Program-made: the position numbers and the translations under genes
The notes under the pieces: model-generated
The model's input: only the letters and a program-made list of their open reading frames with translations
Databases searched by the model: none
What the model was told of the DNA's origin: nothing
In this document: positions 1 to 10,900 of the stretch, one piece after another
Position numbering within the stretch: the first letter of the stretch is position 1
How the letters are laid out: each line of letters starts with the position of its first letter
NCBI GenBank assembly: GCA_036924085.1
Contig: JAVGWX010000013.1
Coordinates: forward strand, 46,061,175 to 46,125,174
DNA: 64,000 bases
Direction of reading: 5' to 3'
Origin: Ariolimax columbianus
Lineage: Eukaryota > Mollusca > Gastropoda > Stylommatophora > Arionidae

Positions 1-600
1 GTAGGGCTTATAGTTTTTCCTAGCTCCTCTTGGGATGGTTTCAGTGGCGGCTTGCATTATTGCCTTGCTTAGGCTCTCCACCATGGGCTTCATTTTGGTG
101 TTTCGTGTGTTGATGGTTTCACACAGCCCATCTGTCAGGATTGCAAATCTGTCCCAGTCGGCTCGTTTGTAATTCCAACGTGGGAGCGGTTTTGTTTCCT
201 GTGGGCCTACTTCCATGTCAATGGTTAGCCTGATCGGCCTGTGGTCGCTACCTGCCAGTTGGTTTAGCACCTGGCGGTCTATTTTATGGTGTATGTCCTG
301 TGTGGAGAAGGCCAAATCTGGAGTCGAGGTGGTATGCCATGTTCTTGAATAGAAGCTAGGGCTATCCTCCGGCCTTTTGATTAGGGAGAGATTTGCATCT
401 ATCTCCTAATCTTCCACTTCGTCACCTCTGCTGTCTGTGTCAGAGTATCCCCATCTCTCCGAGTGGCTGTTGAAATCTCCAGCTACTATGCAGTTGGAGT
501 CTCTGACCTTCATACTCGAGAGCGATAGGTCTCTATTTGGTGGTCCGTACAGATTGAAAATGCGGAGCTTCTTCTCTTGAGCCATTATGTCAACTCACCG
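1..600 (-). mobile_element. I-like LINE fragment, endonuclease domain
   Basis: The minus strand encodes an APE-type endonuclease in pieces: MAQEKKLRIFNLYGPPNRDL, IVAGDFNSHSERWGY (catalytic GDFN), an in-frame stop near 407, then TWHTTSTPDLAFST, LAGSDHRPIRL (SDH motif), and at the window edge the same ETIPRGARKNYKPY linker as the copy at 31.7 kb. It is part of a longer element that continues off the left edge. Confidence 0.88.
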
Positions 601-913
601 GTCATACATAACCAAGGTATAGTTGCCGAAGAGTTTGTTTATCGGCTCCCCAATTTGTACTAGCAAGTCCTTTGATTGTTCAAACACTTGGTTGCTTTAC
701 TTCTCACATTGCAGATGTGGCTGCCACATTTCAACTGTATGTCCAGTGTTACTCCCAGATGAACTGGGATGTCCTCTTTTACTAGTAATTCCCCATCCAT
801 TTTGATGTTAATTGATCTTTTTGCTTCTTTATGAGTGTGGGAGAAGATAGTGTATATGGTTTTCTGTGTATTTATCTTTAGTTGCCACAGTTCGCAGTAT
901 ACTGAAATTGTTA

Positions 914-1445
914 TTTACAGTCGAGCTTCCGACCCAACCCGTCAAAAGGACAGACACTATATCAAATAAGTAGACCGTTTTTTCCTTATATGTTGATTTG
1001 CTAGTTTAGCATTGTTGTTATTTGTTGTCCCTGATGAAGGCCTATTAGTCGTAACATAGTTTTTTTTGGTGTTCTCGTCTTGGTGCGATATCTTTTTTTT
1101 TGTTTTCTTTTTGCGTTCGCCTTATTTTCTCTAATCCCCAAGGCGGTGTGCGTTGCACTGTGGTTTTTATTTTGCGCCTGTCGGTACAGTGCATCTGACT
1201 TCAATATGCATATTATGTAAGGGTCTGCTTCCTCCTGCATTTTCTAAGGGTTTGCTTCCCCGGGGTAACGGCCGGTGCTGTGATGGGGATCGAACCCAGC
1301 ACCTTCGGCTTGTGAGCCATGCCACTTAACCACTAGGCCACGCCGTCCCCACGATGCGATATCTGACCATACTCATTTTAAAATTTAGATTAAACTTAAC
1401 TTTAGTCAACTTTAACTTTTTTTTCATTAATTTTTTCCCCAAATA
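914..1445. mobile_element. 532-bp insertion with 9-bp TSD, itself carrying a SINE
   Basis: AAATTGTTA occurs at 905-913 and 1446-1454. Removing what lies between restores the retroelement RT frame (...INRALLTISVYCELWQL on the minus strand). The insert is unrelated to anything I recognise apart from the SINE at 1094-1354. Confidence 0.7.
1094..1354 (-). mobile_element. SINE family A (tRNA-derived), full copy
   Basis: Read on the minus strand from about 1350. The head GGGGACGGCGTGGCCTAGTG has an A box (TGGCCTAGTGG) and a B box (GGTTCGATCCC), followed by a tRNA-unrelated body (GCAGGAGGAAGCAGACCCTT...) and an A-rich tail. The 10-bp direct repeat TGCGATATCT lies at 1084-1093 and 1355-1364. Confidence 0.9.
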
Positions 1446-1998
1446 AAATTGTTAGTAGCGCTCTGTTGATCTTGGCTTTTGCCAAAGTGGGATATTCCTC
1501 GGTGGTCCAAATGGCGAGATCATCAGCAAACAATGCTTTTGACATGTTTAGATGTCTAGTGAGGTTATTTATATAGATGAGGAAAAGGGTGCCTCTTAGA
1601 GGAGATCCTTGTGGCAGTCCTTCTTCTAATGTTCTTTTACTTGATGTTGCCCCTGCAAAGTTGGTATTATTGTTGGTCAGGAAGGGGCTGTATCCATTCA
1701 ATCATCTTTCCTTCTATTCCCATTTTCATCAAAAGACCCTTCCTCCAGACCTTGTCATATGCCTGCTGCAGATCAATAAACACTGCTCGTGTGCTTTTTC
1801 CATCTTAGAATCCATGACATGCTGTGTAAACCTAAAGAGGGGATCATCCGTGCAGTATCCATGCCTGGACCCTTACTGGTTTCTATCAAGGAGGTTTTTG
1901 CTTTCCAGCCACCAATATTGTCTATTGTTTACCATTCTTTCAACCACTTTGCTTAAACCTGAGGTGAGCGACACAGGTCTATAGCTTCCAGGTGTTCC

Positions 1999-2234
1999 TG
2001 GTTGTTTCCCTTTCTTCAGTCTGGGTTTGATAGTTGCTGGTTGTTTCCCTTTCTTCAGTATGGGTTTGATAGTTGCTGGTTGTTTCCCTTTCTTCAGTAT
2101 GGGTTTGATAGTTGCTGGTTGTTTCCCTTTCTTCAGTCTGGGTTTGATAGTTGCTGGTTGTTTCCCTTTCTTCAGTATGGGTTTGATAGTTGCTGGTTGT
2201 TTCCCTTTCTTCAGTATGGGTTTGATAGTTGCTG
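1999..2234 (-). repeat. 39-bp in-frame tandem repeat inside RT remnant, 6 copies
   Basis: Units begin at 2001, 2040, 2079, 2118, 2157 and 2196. On the minus strand each adds 13 residues, PATIKPILKKGKQ, just before the RT motif SYRPVSL. The expansion keeps the frame. Copies differ only at one site (CTGGG or ATGGG on the + strand). Confidence 0.95.
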
Positions 2235-2863
2235 ATAGCCATATTGATGGCAACTGTCCTTGGTCCAATGTTCTGTTGATAAACCATAACAGTACCTCTT
2301 TCGCGTATGGTCCTTATTTACTAATCATCTCATTTTTAACTTTATCTAATCCTGGTGCTTTATTTTTTTGCCAGTTTCCTCATCGTCATGCTCAGTTCTT
2401 GTGAAGTGATTTTTAAAGGCAACTATATTGGTGGAGTCGATGTTAAAGGAGTACTTTAAAAGTGCTTTATCTAGGACGTTGGAGGACAGTAAAAGTTATG
2501 TAGTATGTATTTTGTGTTATCTTTGCTCCATAACTTTATTGTTTGATGGTCAATATCATCCAAAGGATTGTTGGTTACAAAGGCTTATGTATTATTCCCG
2601 AACAGGGTCATAATGCCCTGTCACTTGTTGCATTCGCACTTATACTGTGTATAGCCCGTTATGTTAATTTGCCTTTGTGGAAGTATTGTTTCCTGGAGTA
2701 GAGCTATGTGGATTTGATGGTCTTGTACTGTTTTGGTCAGCTCAGTTGCCTTGTTTCGTAATCCGGCAATGTTAAGCTGTAGTATGTTAAGGTTTCTCCT
2801 TGCTAACTTCTCGCACAGAGCAGGGGAATTATCTCTGTTGCGTGAGGCGTCTTCCGAGTTCAT

Positions 2864-3780
2864 TTGAATAAATGATTTGAATGTTTATTGTTTCCTGACA
2901 TTAGAGTATTGGGTGTTTTGCTGCAGACTTCTGCCTCCCAAAGAGCACACTGCGTGCGTTTTTCTCCATGTATTTGGCTTTGCCATCTCCTTCCTTGGTC
3001 ATTTGGAGGTTCGCTGTGCTGATGGGGGTGAGGTGGGGTTCACAGAGTGCATTCCCCATTAGCCACAGGTGCTCTCATTGCAGATCACACTTCTTTATTC
3101 TGTATTTAGGCCTTTTTCCCATGGCTGTGTCACGTCTTGCCCACTATTCCTTCACGATATCCCCCACCCCCTCCTACGCCACAACAGCTCCTATTTTCCG
3201 ATGAGATCCAATGGCTCTGTTCTATCTCTCCATCCTTAGAGCCAGAGCGTAATCCGATAGTAGTGCAATTTTCGATCACCCGGTTCTCTCGCTGCAGATG
3301 GGATGTTGAGCTAAGGCCGAATCCTTTCTGGGTGCCTCTACCATTATTGGATCATTGATAGAGGTCTCACAGGTGGGACAAAGAAAAGTTGTGTAGACAT
3401 GCAGACTGCAGATGAGAAGAACATTTAACCCATGGGTGGGGTTTGGGTTGGTAGCAGCCAGAGCATATTCCACTCGTCGGTGGGAACATGCGCTGTCACC
3501 TTAAGAGTTCCCAAACCGCTCCCCACCAGGTGCTCGATCGCCCCCATAGTAAACTCAATAAACAACACGGTCACCCACGAGAAGGTGTTGCTATGGACAC
3601 GTATGTGCAGGAGACGCCCTATGCCAGAGGCTTGCTGTCAACCAGACAGCAGCTTCCGCAGAGATCACTGCACCCTAGATGTGAGAGGCTGTAGATTCCA
3701 ATCAGCATCCATTTGATGTAGGCTGGACATTGTGCCCAGACCCTACTTCAACCCCTATAAGATAGATACTCAACATAAAG
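2864..3780. other. No gene; decayed repeat sequence
   Basis: I see no coding family here. A segment near 3425-3480 resembles 54990-55050 (both contain, on the minus strand, a TATGCTCTGG block followed by ACCCAxxGGGT), so at least part is an old interspersed repeat. Confidence 0.5.
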
Positions 3781-3781
3781 G

Positions 3782-3995
3782 ATAAATTAGACTATGACAA
3801 GTTTTTCAAAATACAGCCGCCTACAAGAACAAGAGGGCACAGCCACAAATTAATTAATGAAAGGTGCAGATTAGAAACTAGGAATTATTTGTTTAGTTAG
3901 ACAGTGGTGAATGCTTGGAATGCATTGCCAGAGGAAATGGTGAAGGCAGGTCAATTAATGCATTCAAGAATAGACTGGATACAAATAGTATTTAG
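3782..3995 (+). mobile_element. CR1/L2-like LINE C-terminal tail, decayed
   Basis: Translation gives KLDYDKFFKIQPPTRTRGHS, KLINERCRLETRNYLFS, then VVNAWNALPEEMV. This is the conserved tail after the RT of many metazoan CR1/L2-like elements (R-x-x-F-F-S-x-R-V-V-N-x-W-N-x-L-P-x-E-V-V). An in-frame stop lies after YLFS. Similar tails lie at 4240-4500, 37315-37545 and 50895-51210. Confidence 0.78.
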
Positions 3996-4239
3996 ATGAA
4001 GTGAAGTAAAAGAAACTGATCATATGCGGACTCAGCAGAGTCTTCTAAACTAGTATAAAGATGTTCATACTTTGACAGTGGTACTAGCTGTAATAAGAAG
4101 GAGTTGGTGTTGGATAGGACGTACATTACAGAAACCAGCTGATAACATTGTAAGGTAGTTTTATTTTCAAAAAAGTGACTCAACTTCTTTATAAAGGTTT
4201 AGAAGGCCCTGCAGAGTTCATATATAGCCAGCTTCTTCC

Positions 4240-5600
4240 ACTCCATTTATCTAAAAATAACTAAGTGCATCCAATATATTCTTGAATGCATCAACTGACC
4301 CTTCCTCCACTATTTCCTGTGGCAATGCATTCTAAGCAGTCCCCACTCTCTGACTATACAAGTATTTCCTAATATCTAATCTGGACTTTTCTTTAATTAA
4401 TTTGTAGCTGTGCCTCTTGTTCTTGTAGCCAGCTGTACTTTTGAAAAATTTGATATACCGAAGTCTGTTATATTCTCCCTTGATTATATTATAGCCCAGT
4501 ATTAACTCTTTCAGGACCAATGACCGATATTTTGGACTCTGATTTAAACCCCAGAGGACCATTAACCGATAAATCGTATTTTGTTTTGTAGAGTCGTGAT
4601 TCGGGTTTTGTGCTAACCAAACTACTTAAAAATTACAACCAGAACTAGAACAGCTTCCGTTCGTGACATTTGAATCAAGCCACACATGTGTTGGTACTAA
4701 ATAAGTGATATATTTGTGTTTTGAAGTAGCTAAACTGTGTTGTTGATTCCTAAAAAATAATGGCAACGCCTACTGCTTCTACTAGACCATTTTTGGAGAT
4801 AAATGCATCAAATAAACAGTGTTTTGGGGGACTTTGGATACTATTCTGCAAAATGACCAGACAAATTTAAATCAACAATTCAGTCCAATGAAAAAGGATG
4901 GTGAGTTACAATATTTTGACTTTTAATTATCTACCCTTTAAACTTTTTTTTTGTACAACATAATTATTTTTTCAAATAATGAAATATCAGCAATTTACAG
5001 ATATTTTCATTTTCTGTACCCAATTTTCTTTACAATGATATATAATGAGTACTATATTTGTCTATGCTATGGTGTGTAATAGTCAGTTGTAAAAGGGATG
5101 CAGTGAAATTTTGCTACAGCTGAAAATTAATTTGGTCCAAACCTAAATAGAATCAAGATCTGAAAGAGTTAAGTCACCTCAAATTCTTAACTTTCCGAGA
5201 CACTGTAGGCCCGTTTTTCTGAGTCTTTCCTCATAACTATAATACCGGAATCCCACTATCAGTTTTGTCACTCTTATTTATATCCTTTCCAACATGTTTA
5301 TATCTCCTTTTTGATAAGGACTCCACACCTGTGCACCATACTCCAATCTAGGTCTAACTAATGCTTTATATAGTTTGACTATCACTTCCTTGTTCAGGTT
5401 GAATATCAATTCCTTGTTACTATGTTTAATATTTCTTTTTAATCATACTTAACATCGCATTTGCATTTTTCACTGCTAACTGGACGTGCTCACTCACCTT
5501 ACCTGTATGATCAATTATAATCCCTAGGTCCTTCTTTTTCTACCTTCCTAATATTATTCTCTCCCATCCTGTTTTTATATTCCATATTGGATAAACCCAT
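4240..5600 (-). mobile_element. CR1/L2-like LINE 3' region, split by a MITE
   Basis: On the minus strand from 5600: a thumb-like region with many stops (GPRDYN, the CKCDVKYD block, [13 protein letters not shown] [12 protein letters not shown], then EKRAYS). After the insertion at 4506-5168 comes LGYNIIKGEYNRLRYIKFFK and KLIKEKSRLDIRKYLYSQRV. The codon pattern resumes across the insertion. It is long dead. Confidence 0.75.
4506..5168. mobile_element. piggyBac-like MITE with TTAA target duplication
   Basis: Both sides carry TTAA (4502-4505 and 5169-5172), followed inward by perfect 9-bp inverted repeats CTCTTTCAG and CTGAAAGAG. A subterminal motif AGGACCA-x-xACCGAT is repeated at about 4515 and 4556. 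There is no transposase frame in its 663 bp. Removing it rejoins the LINE sequence as GTATTAAGTCACCTC, the arrangement seen in the uninterrupted relative near 51175-51200 (TAATAAGCCACCTC). TTAA duplication is the hallmark of the piggyBac superfamily. Confidence 0.85.
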
Positions 5601-5609
5601 GTGGTAGAT

Positions 5610-5823
5610 AACATAGATCTCTAACATAGAATTAATCACAACTCCAATTACATAGAACTAATCACAGCTCCACTAACAGAACTAATTACAGCTCCACTAA
5701 CATAGAACTAATTACAGCTCCACTAACATAGAACTAATCACAACTCCAATAACATAGAACAAATCACAGCTCCACTAACATAGAACTAATTACAGCTCCA
5801 CTAACATAGAACTAATCACAACA
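5610..5823. repeat. About 26-bp tandem repeat
   Basis: Roughly eight copies of AACTAATTACAGCTCCACTA plus ACATAG, with small indels and C/T variants. It lies directly before a SINE. Confidence 0.9.
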
Positions 5824-5851
5824 ATGTCTGTACAAATCAAAAGTTTAACAT

Positions 5852-6105
5852 GGGGACTGCGTGGGCCAATGGTTAAGTGACACTGCTCACAAGGTGCTCT
5901 CCAAAGGTGTTGGGTTTGTTCCCCATCACAGCACCGGCCGTTACCCTAGAGGAATCAAATCCTTAGAAAATGCAGGAGGAAGCAGACCCTTACATAAAAT
6001 TGATGCCAAAGTCTAATGCACTGGACCAAAAGGCGCAACATAAAAACATAGTGCAACGTAAACTGCCTTGGGGAATCAAGAAATAAGGCAAACGCAAGAG
6101 AGAAA
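5852..6105 (+). mobile_element. SINE family A copy with TSD
   Basis: GGGGACTGCGTGGGCCAATG head, GGTTTGTTCCCC in place of the B box (degenerate), body as in the other copies, A-rich end. Flanks AAAAGTTTAACA (5839-5850) and AAAAGTTTGACA (6106-6117) differ at one base. It lies just outside UBR exon k on the donor side. Confidence 0.9.
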
Positions 6106-6133
6106 AAAAGTTTGACAATAACACGCAACTTAC

Positions 6134-6212
6134 TTTGCATCCTGACGCAATGTTCTGTATATTTCTAGCAACTCCACGCCTTCACTGGTTGACTCTATCT
6201 GCTCCTCCTCAT
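6134..6212 (-). CDS. UBR2: UBR1/2-like exon k
   Basis: This 79-bp exon has a GTTTTAG acceptor and a GTAAGT donor. Two leading bases complete an Asp codon with exon j, giving SPCEDEEEQIESTSEG, then VELLEIYRTLRQDA. It matches the acidic loop and the L-x-L-Y-x-T-L helix of UBR2. It ends two bases into a codon, so at least one more exon must follow. I could not find that exon between 1 and 6133, so the gene probably continues off the left edge. Confidence 0.85.
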
Positions 6213-6344
6213 CTAAAACAGAATCAATGTCAAATGTCAGATATTTGGCTGTTGTTGTAGCTTGTCCAACTATGAGACATCAGAAGAATTAAATGTGGCT
6301 TTCCATACAATAAGTCTTTAAATGATGAAGAAATAAAAAATGTC

Positions 6345-6640
6345 ATACATTTTGAATACCTTCACTCTACATTATCCAACAACGGAGACTGTTTAAAGAA
6401 GAATCCTAAAAATTCCTTGGATAAAGAAAGTGACAAATAAATCCATCCTAGAAGACCTGAATGTTGAAGAAAACTGGCTCATAAACAATGTTATGTTTCG
6501 AAAATTTAATTTTTTCAGTCACGTCAAACGTCATGACGGACTGGAAAGAATGGTCATGGAGGGCATGGTACCTGGAAGGCGATGCAGAGGTCAACAAAGG
6601 CAAAGGTGGATACAAGATACTTCATGTCATATATAATTTA
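6345..6640 (+). mobile_element. RTE-like LINE C-terminal tail
   Basis: Encodes (in two pieces) VIHFEYLHSTLSNNGD and VTNKSILEDLNVEENWLINN, then FFSHVKRHDGLERMVMEGMV and PGRRCRGQQRQRWIQD. This tail follows the RT in RTE/Proto2-like elements (FF-x-HVxRxxGLExxVxEGxVPGxRxRGRPxxRW). It is a short, isolated fragment, related to the element at 62960-63850. Confidence 0.82.
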
Positions 6641-7447
6641 ATTATGTGTCTTTAGATCTAATAATCATAATTTTAGCCCAATTTTTTTAAAATGTATTTT
6701 ATTTTGAAAAAAACCTTTGGCATACTAAGTTGGGGCACTTGCCTCGGACACTCTAACACACACCTACATGATTTGGCTGGACTGTAAAGGGTTAAACAAG
6801 AAGAACAACCCAATTCTATCTCATAACCCACCTCCACGAGGAACTAAGACGTTGGTCCAGTCAGGCACAACACACTGACCAGGACGTCGCATCAGGGTCA
6901 ATACACTTACCAAGACCACAACCTCTCTTCCATGTAGCGTTCCCTAGAAACAGGCTGTTTTCAAGACATCCTGGCTGACAAGATGTAGATCGTAGTGATC
7001 CCCGTTGTAGTGAGCGCCACTCAGATGGAGCGAAGCATAGCACAACCGCCTGGAGGACCCTAGTCGACCTTCATCAGCATGCTCGGGATGTGAGGAAAGC
7101 TACTACAACCTGCCACTTAACGTCCTTTTCAGGGTGCACAAAAGAGTAAACCTACTAATTGTGGGCATTAAACAACAACCCCCCCCTATAGAATAATGAC
7201 ATTTAATGCTTCACACTAATGTTTTTATTATGAATACTTCACGTCATAGATAATTTAATTATTTGTCTTTAGATCTAATAACCATAATTTTAGCTCAAAT
7301 TAAAAAAAAATGATTTTATTTTGATAAAACCTTTGGCATACTAAGTTTGGGCACTTGCCTTGGGCGGTACAACACACACCTACAAGATTTGGCCAGACTG
7401 TAAAGGGTTTTAAACAAGAATAACAAGCCAATCCTATCTCATCTCAC
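6622..7447. repeat. Family F repeats in tandem, around a B'-like element
   Basis: Sequence at 6622-6830 (CTTCATGTCATATATAATTT... to CTATCTCATAACC) recurs at 7215-7440 (CTTCACGTCATAGATAATTT... to CTATCTCATCTCACC), the second copy touching the UBR exon j donor. Between them 6845-7140 resembles the GAA-tailed family B' (GCATCAGGGTCA, ACCAAGACC, ACGTCCTTTTCAGG). Another copy of F is at 51390-51960. Confidence 0.7.
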
Positions 7448-7684
7448 CTTCACAGGGTGAATCATAAGTCAGAAGGATGCGTACAAGATGGGCAGTAAAC
7501 ACCAGCTGGAGGGCATGCTGATCGTTCAGTCCGCCTGTTGGGAGGGACGAGATGTGAGTCCTCTGCTGCTCCGCATGGAGGGCTGGCAGGGTCATGGTCA
7601 GGATGACCAGGAAGTGAAACAGGTCAAGGTCAAGCAGGCAGATGGCTGGCTTGTTCCTCTTTTCTAGCTCGGCCGGGATCAAGG
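7448..7684 (-). CDS. UBR2: UBR1/2-like exon j
   Basis: This 237-bp exon has a TTTCATCAG acceptor and a GTGAGA donor. Two leading bases complete an Ala codon with exon i across 22.4 kb, giving RLLS-ALIPAELEKR where UBR2 has a FASLVP-like sequence. It encodes CLLDLDLFHFLVILTMTLPA and, after a Gly-rich turn, HALQLVFTAHLVRILLT. Both are clear matches to the hydrophobic helical core of UBR1/2 (C-I-L-D-I-D-M-F-H-L-L-V...). It ends one base into a codon. Confidence 0.93.
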
Positions 7685-7719
7685 CTGATGAAATGTATGT
7701 GATTTCAAGGAATATTCAA

Positions 7720-7900
7720 TGTGACAATCATATAGAGGCGTATGTGACAAATCATATAGAGGGTGTGTGACAATCCTAATCAAGAGTGTGACAATCATAA
7801 ACACAAGTGTGTGACAATCATATAGAGAAGTGTGTGACAATCATAAAGATGAGTATGTGACAATCTAAGTGAAATATGTGACAACATTAAAGAGGAATAA
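7720..7900. repeat. 23-bp minisatellite, left flank of satellite
   Basis: About eight degenerate units of 21-23 bp begin TGTGACAATCAT and end AGAGGAGTA or similar. They lie between the acceptor of UBR exon j and the large satellite. The consensus is homologous to the right-flank minisatellite and has the same period. Confidence 0.9.
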
Positions 7901-7934
7901 TTAGGTCATAGAGTGAGGAGAACATATGCCAATT

Positions 7935-10900
7935 ATACAAGAGTACAAGAGTGCAAGAGTACAAGAGTGCAAGAGTGCAAGAGTGCAAGAGTACAAGAGT
8001 ACAAGAAGAGTACAAGAAGAGTACAAGAAGAGTACAAGAAGAGTTCAAGAAGAGTACAAGAAGAGTACAAGAGTACAAGAGTACAAGAGTACAAGAAGAG
8101 TTCAAGAAGAGTACAAGAGTACAAGAAGAGTACAAGAAGAGTTCAAGAAGAGTACAAGAAGAGTTCAAGAAGAGTTCAAGAAGAGTACAAGAAGAGTGCA
8201 AGAGTACAAGAGTACAAGAAGAGTACAAGAGTACAAGAAGAGTACAAGAGTACAAGAAGAGTACAAGAGTACAAGAAGAGTTCAAGAAGAGTTCAAGAAG
8301 AGTACAAGAAGAGTGCAAGAGTACAAGAAGAGTACAAGAGTACAAGAAGAGTACAAGAGTACAAGAAGAGTACAAGAAGAGTTCAAGAAGAGTACAAGAA
8401 GAGTGCAAGAGTACAAGAGTACAAGAAGAGTACAAGAAGAGTACAAGAAGAGTACAAGAAGAGTACAAGAGTACAAGAGTACAAGAAGAGTTCAAGAAGA
8501 GTACAAGAAGAGTGCAAGAGTACAAGAGTACAAGAAGAGTACAAGAAGAGTACAAGAAGAGTACAAGAAGAGTACAAGAAGAGTACAAGAGTACAAGAAG
8601 AGTACAAGAGTACAAGAAGAGTACAAGAAGAGTACAAGAAGAGTACAAGAAGAGTACAAGAGTACAAGAGTACAAGAAGAGTACAAGAGTACAAGAAGAG
8701 TTCAAGAAGAGTACAAGAGTACAAGAAGAGTTCAAGAAGAGTACAAGAAGAGTACAAGAAGAGTACAAGAAGAGTACAAGAAGAGTGCAAGAGTACAAGA
8801 AGAGTACAAGAGTACAAGAAGAGTTCAAGAAGAGTACAAGAGTACAAGAAGAGTTCAAGAAGAGTACAAGAAGAGTACAAGAGTACAAGAGTTCAAGAGT
8901 ACAAGAAGAGTACAAGAAGAGTACAAGAAGAGTACAAGAAGAGTACAAGAAGAGTACAAGAAGAGTACAAGAGTACAAGAGTACAAGAAGAGTACAAGAA
9001 GAGTACAAGAAGAGTACAAGAAGAGTACAAGAAGAGTACAAGAAGAGTACAAGAGTACAAGAGTACAAGAAGAGTACAAGAAGAGTACAAGAGTACAAGA
9101 AGAGTTCAAGAAGAGTACAAGAAGAGTACAAGAGTACAAGAGTACAAGAAGAGTACAAGAAGAGTACAAGAAGAGTACAAGAAGAGTACAAGAAGAGTTC
9201 AAGAAGAGTACAAGAGTACAAGAAGAGTACAAAAAGAGTACAAGAGTACAAGAAGAGTACAAGAAGAGTACAAGAAGAGTTCAAGAAGAGTACAAGAGTA
9301 CAAAAGTACAAGAAGAGTACAAGAAGAGTACAAGAAGAGTTCAAGAAGAGTACAAGAGTACAAGAGTACAAGAAGAGTACAAGAAGAGTACAAGAAGAGT
9401 TCAAGAAGAGTACAAGAAGAGTACAAGAGTACAAGAGTACAAGAAGAGTACAAGAAGAGTACAAGAAGAGTACAAGAGTACAAGAAGAGTACAAGAAGAG
9501 TACAAGAGTACAAGAAGAGTACAAGAAGAGTTCAAGAAGAGTACAAGAGTACAAGAGTACAAGAAGAGTACAAGAAGAGTACAAGAAGAGTTCAAGAAGA
9601 GTACAAGAGTACAAGAGTACAAGAAGAGTACAAGAAGAGTACAAGAAGAGTTCAAGAAGAGTACAAGAGTACAAGAGTGCAAGAAGAGTACAAGAAGAGT
9701 ACAAGAAGAGTTCAAGAAGAGTTCAAGAAGAGTACAAGAGTACAAGAGTACAAGAAGAGTACAAGAAGAGTACAAGAGTACAAGAGTACAAGAAGAGTAC
9801 AAGAAGAGTTCAAGAAGAGTACAAGAGTACAAGAAGAGTACAAGAAGAGTACAAGAGTACAAGAAGAGTACAAGAAGAGTACAAGAAGAGTACAAGAGTA
9901 CAAGAGTACAAGAAGAGTACAAGAAGAGTACAAGAAGAGTACAAGAGTACAAGAAGAGTACAAGAAGAGTACAAGAAGAGTTCAAGAAGAGTTCAAGAAG
10001 AGTACAAGAAGAGTACAAGAAGAGTACAAGAAGAGTACAAGAGTACAAGAGTACAAGAAGAGTACAAGAAGAGTACAAGAGTACAAGAAGAGTACAAGAA
10101 GAGTACAAGAAGAGTACAAGAGTACAAGAGTACAAGAAGAGTACAAGAAGAGTACAAGAAGAGTTCAAGAAGAGTACAAGAGTACAAGAGTACAAGAGTA
10201 CAAGAAGAGTTCAAGAGTACAAGAAGAGTACAAGAGTACAAGAGTTCAAGAGTACAAGAGTACAAGAGTACAAGAAGAGTACAAGAAGAGTTCAAGAAGA
10301 GTACAAGAAGAGTACAAGAGTGCAAGAGTACAAGAGTACAAGAAGAGTACAAGAAGAGTACAAGAAGAGTACAAGAGTACAATAAGAGTACAAGAAGAGT
10401 ACAAGAAGAGTACAAGAAGAGTACAAGAGTACAAGAGTTCAAGAGTTCAAGAGTACAAGAGTACAAGAAGAGTACAAGAGTGAAAGAGTGCAAGAGTACA
10501 AGAAGAGTACAAGAAGAGTACAAGAAGAGTACAAGAGTACAATAAGAGTACAAGAAGAGTACAAGAAGAGTACAAGAGTTCAAGAGTTCAAGAGTACAAG
10601 AGTACAAGAAGAGTACAAGAGTACAATAAGAGTACAAGAAGAGTACAAGAAGAGTACAAGAGTACAAGAGTTCAAGAGTTCAAGAGTGCAAGAGTACAAG
10701 AAGAGTTCAAGAAGAGTACAAGAGTACAAGAAGAGTACAAGAGTACAATAAGAGTACAAGAAGAGTACAAGAGTACAAGAGTTCAAGAGTTCAAGAGTAC
10801 AAGAGTACAAGAAGAGTACAAGAGTACAAGAAGAGTACAAGAAGAGTTCAAGAAGAGTACAAGAAGAGTGCAAGAGTACAAGAGTGAAAGAGTGCAAGAG

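Larger units (their letters stand above)
620..2863 (-). mobile_element. Non-LTR retroelement remnant (endonuclease start, RT), broken
   Basis: Read from 2863 downwards on the minus strand. First comes an endonuclease N-terminus (LNILQLNIAGLRNKATEL, ALLQET), then after a decayed section RT blocks GSYRPVSLTSGLSKVVERM (near 1980-1930), EEGLPQGSPLRGTLFLIYIN and ALFADDLAIW (about 1640-1510). After an insertion (914-1445) the thumb follows (YCELWQLKINTQKTIY, HLGVTLD, WGADKQTLRQLYLGYV). The order fits one LINE related to, but distinct from, the I-like family. It carries stops, a deletion of most of the endonuclease and a 39-bp tandem expansion. Confidence 0.8.

Noticed and set aside
1577..1984. 135-codon + strand frame and the other short frames in 1-5000
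   Set aside because: They are antisense shadows of retroelement sequence or chance frames in decayed repeats.
1..6133. Next UBR exon after exon k
   Set aside because: I looked for a segment starting one base into a codon with the conserved Trp-rich helix but found none by eye; it probably lies outside the window.
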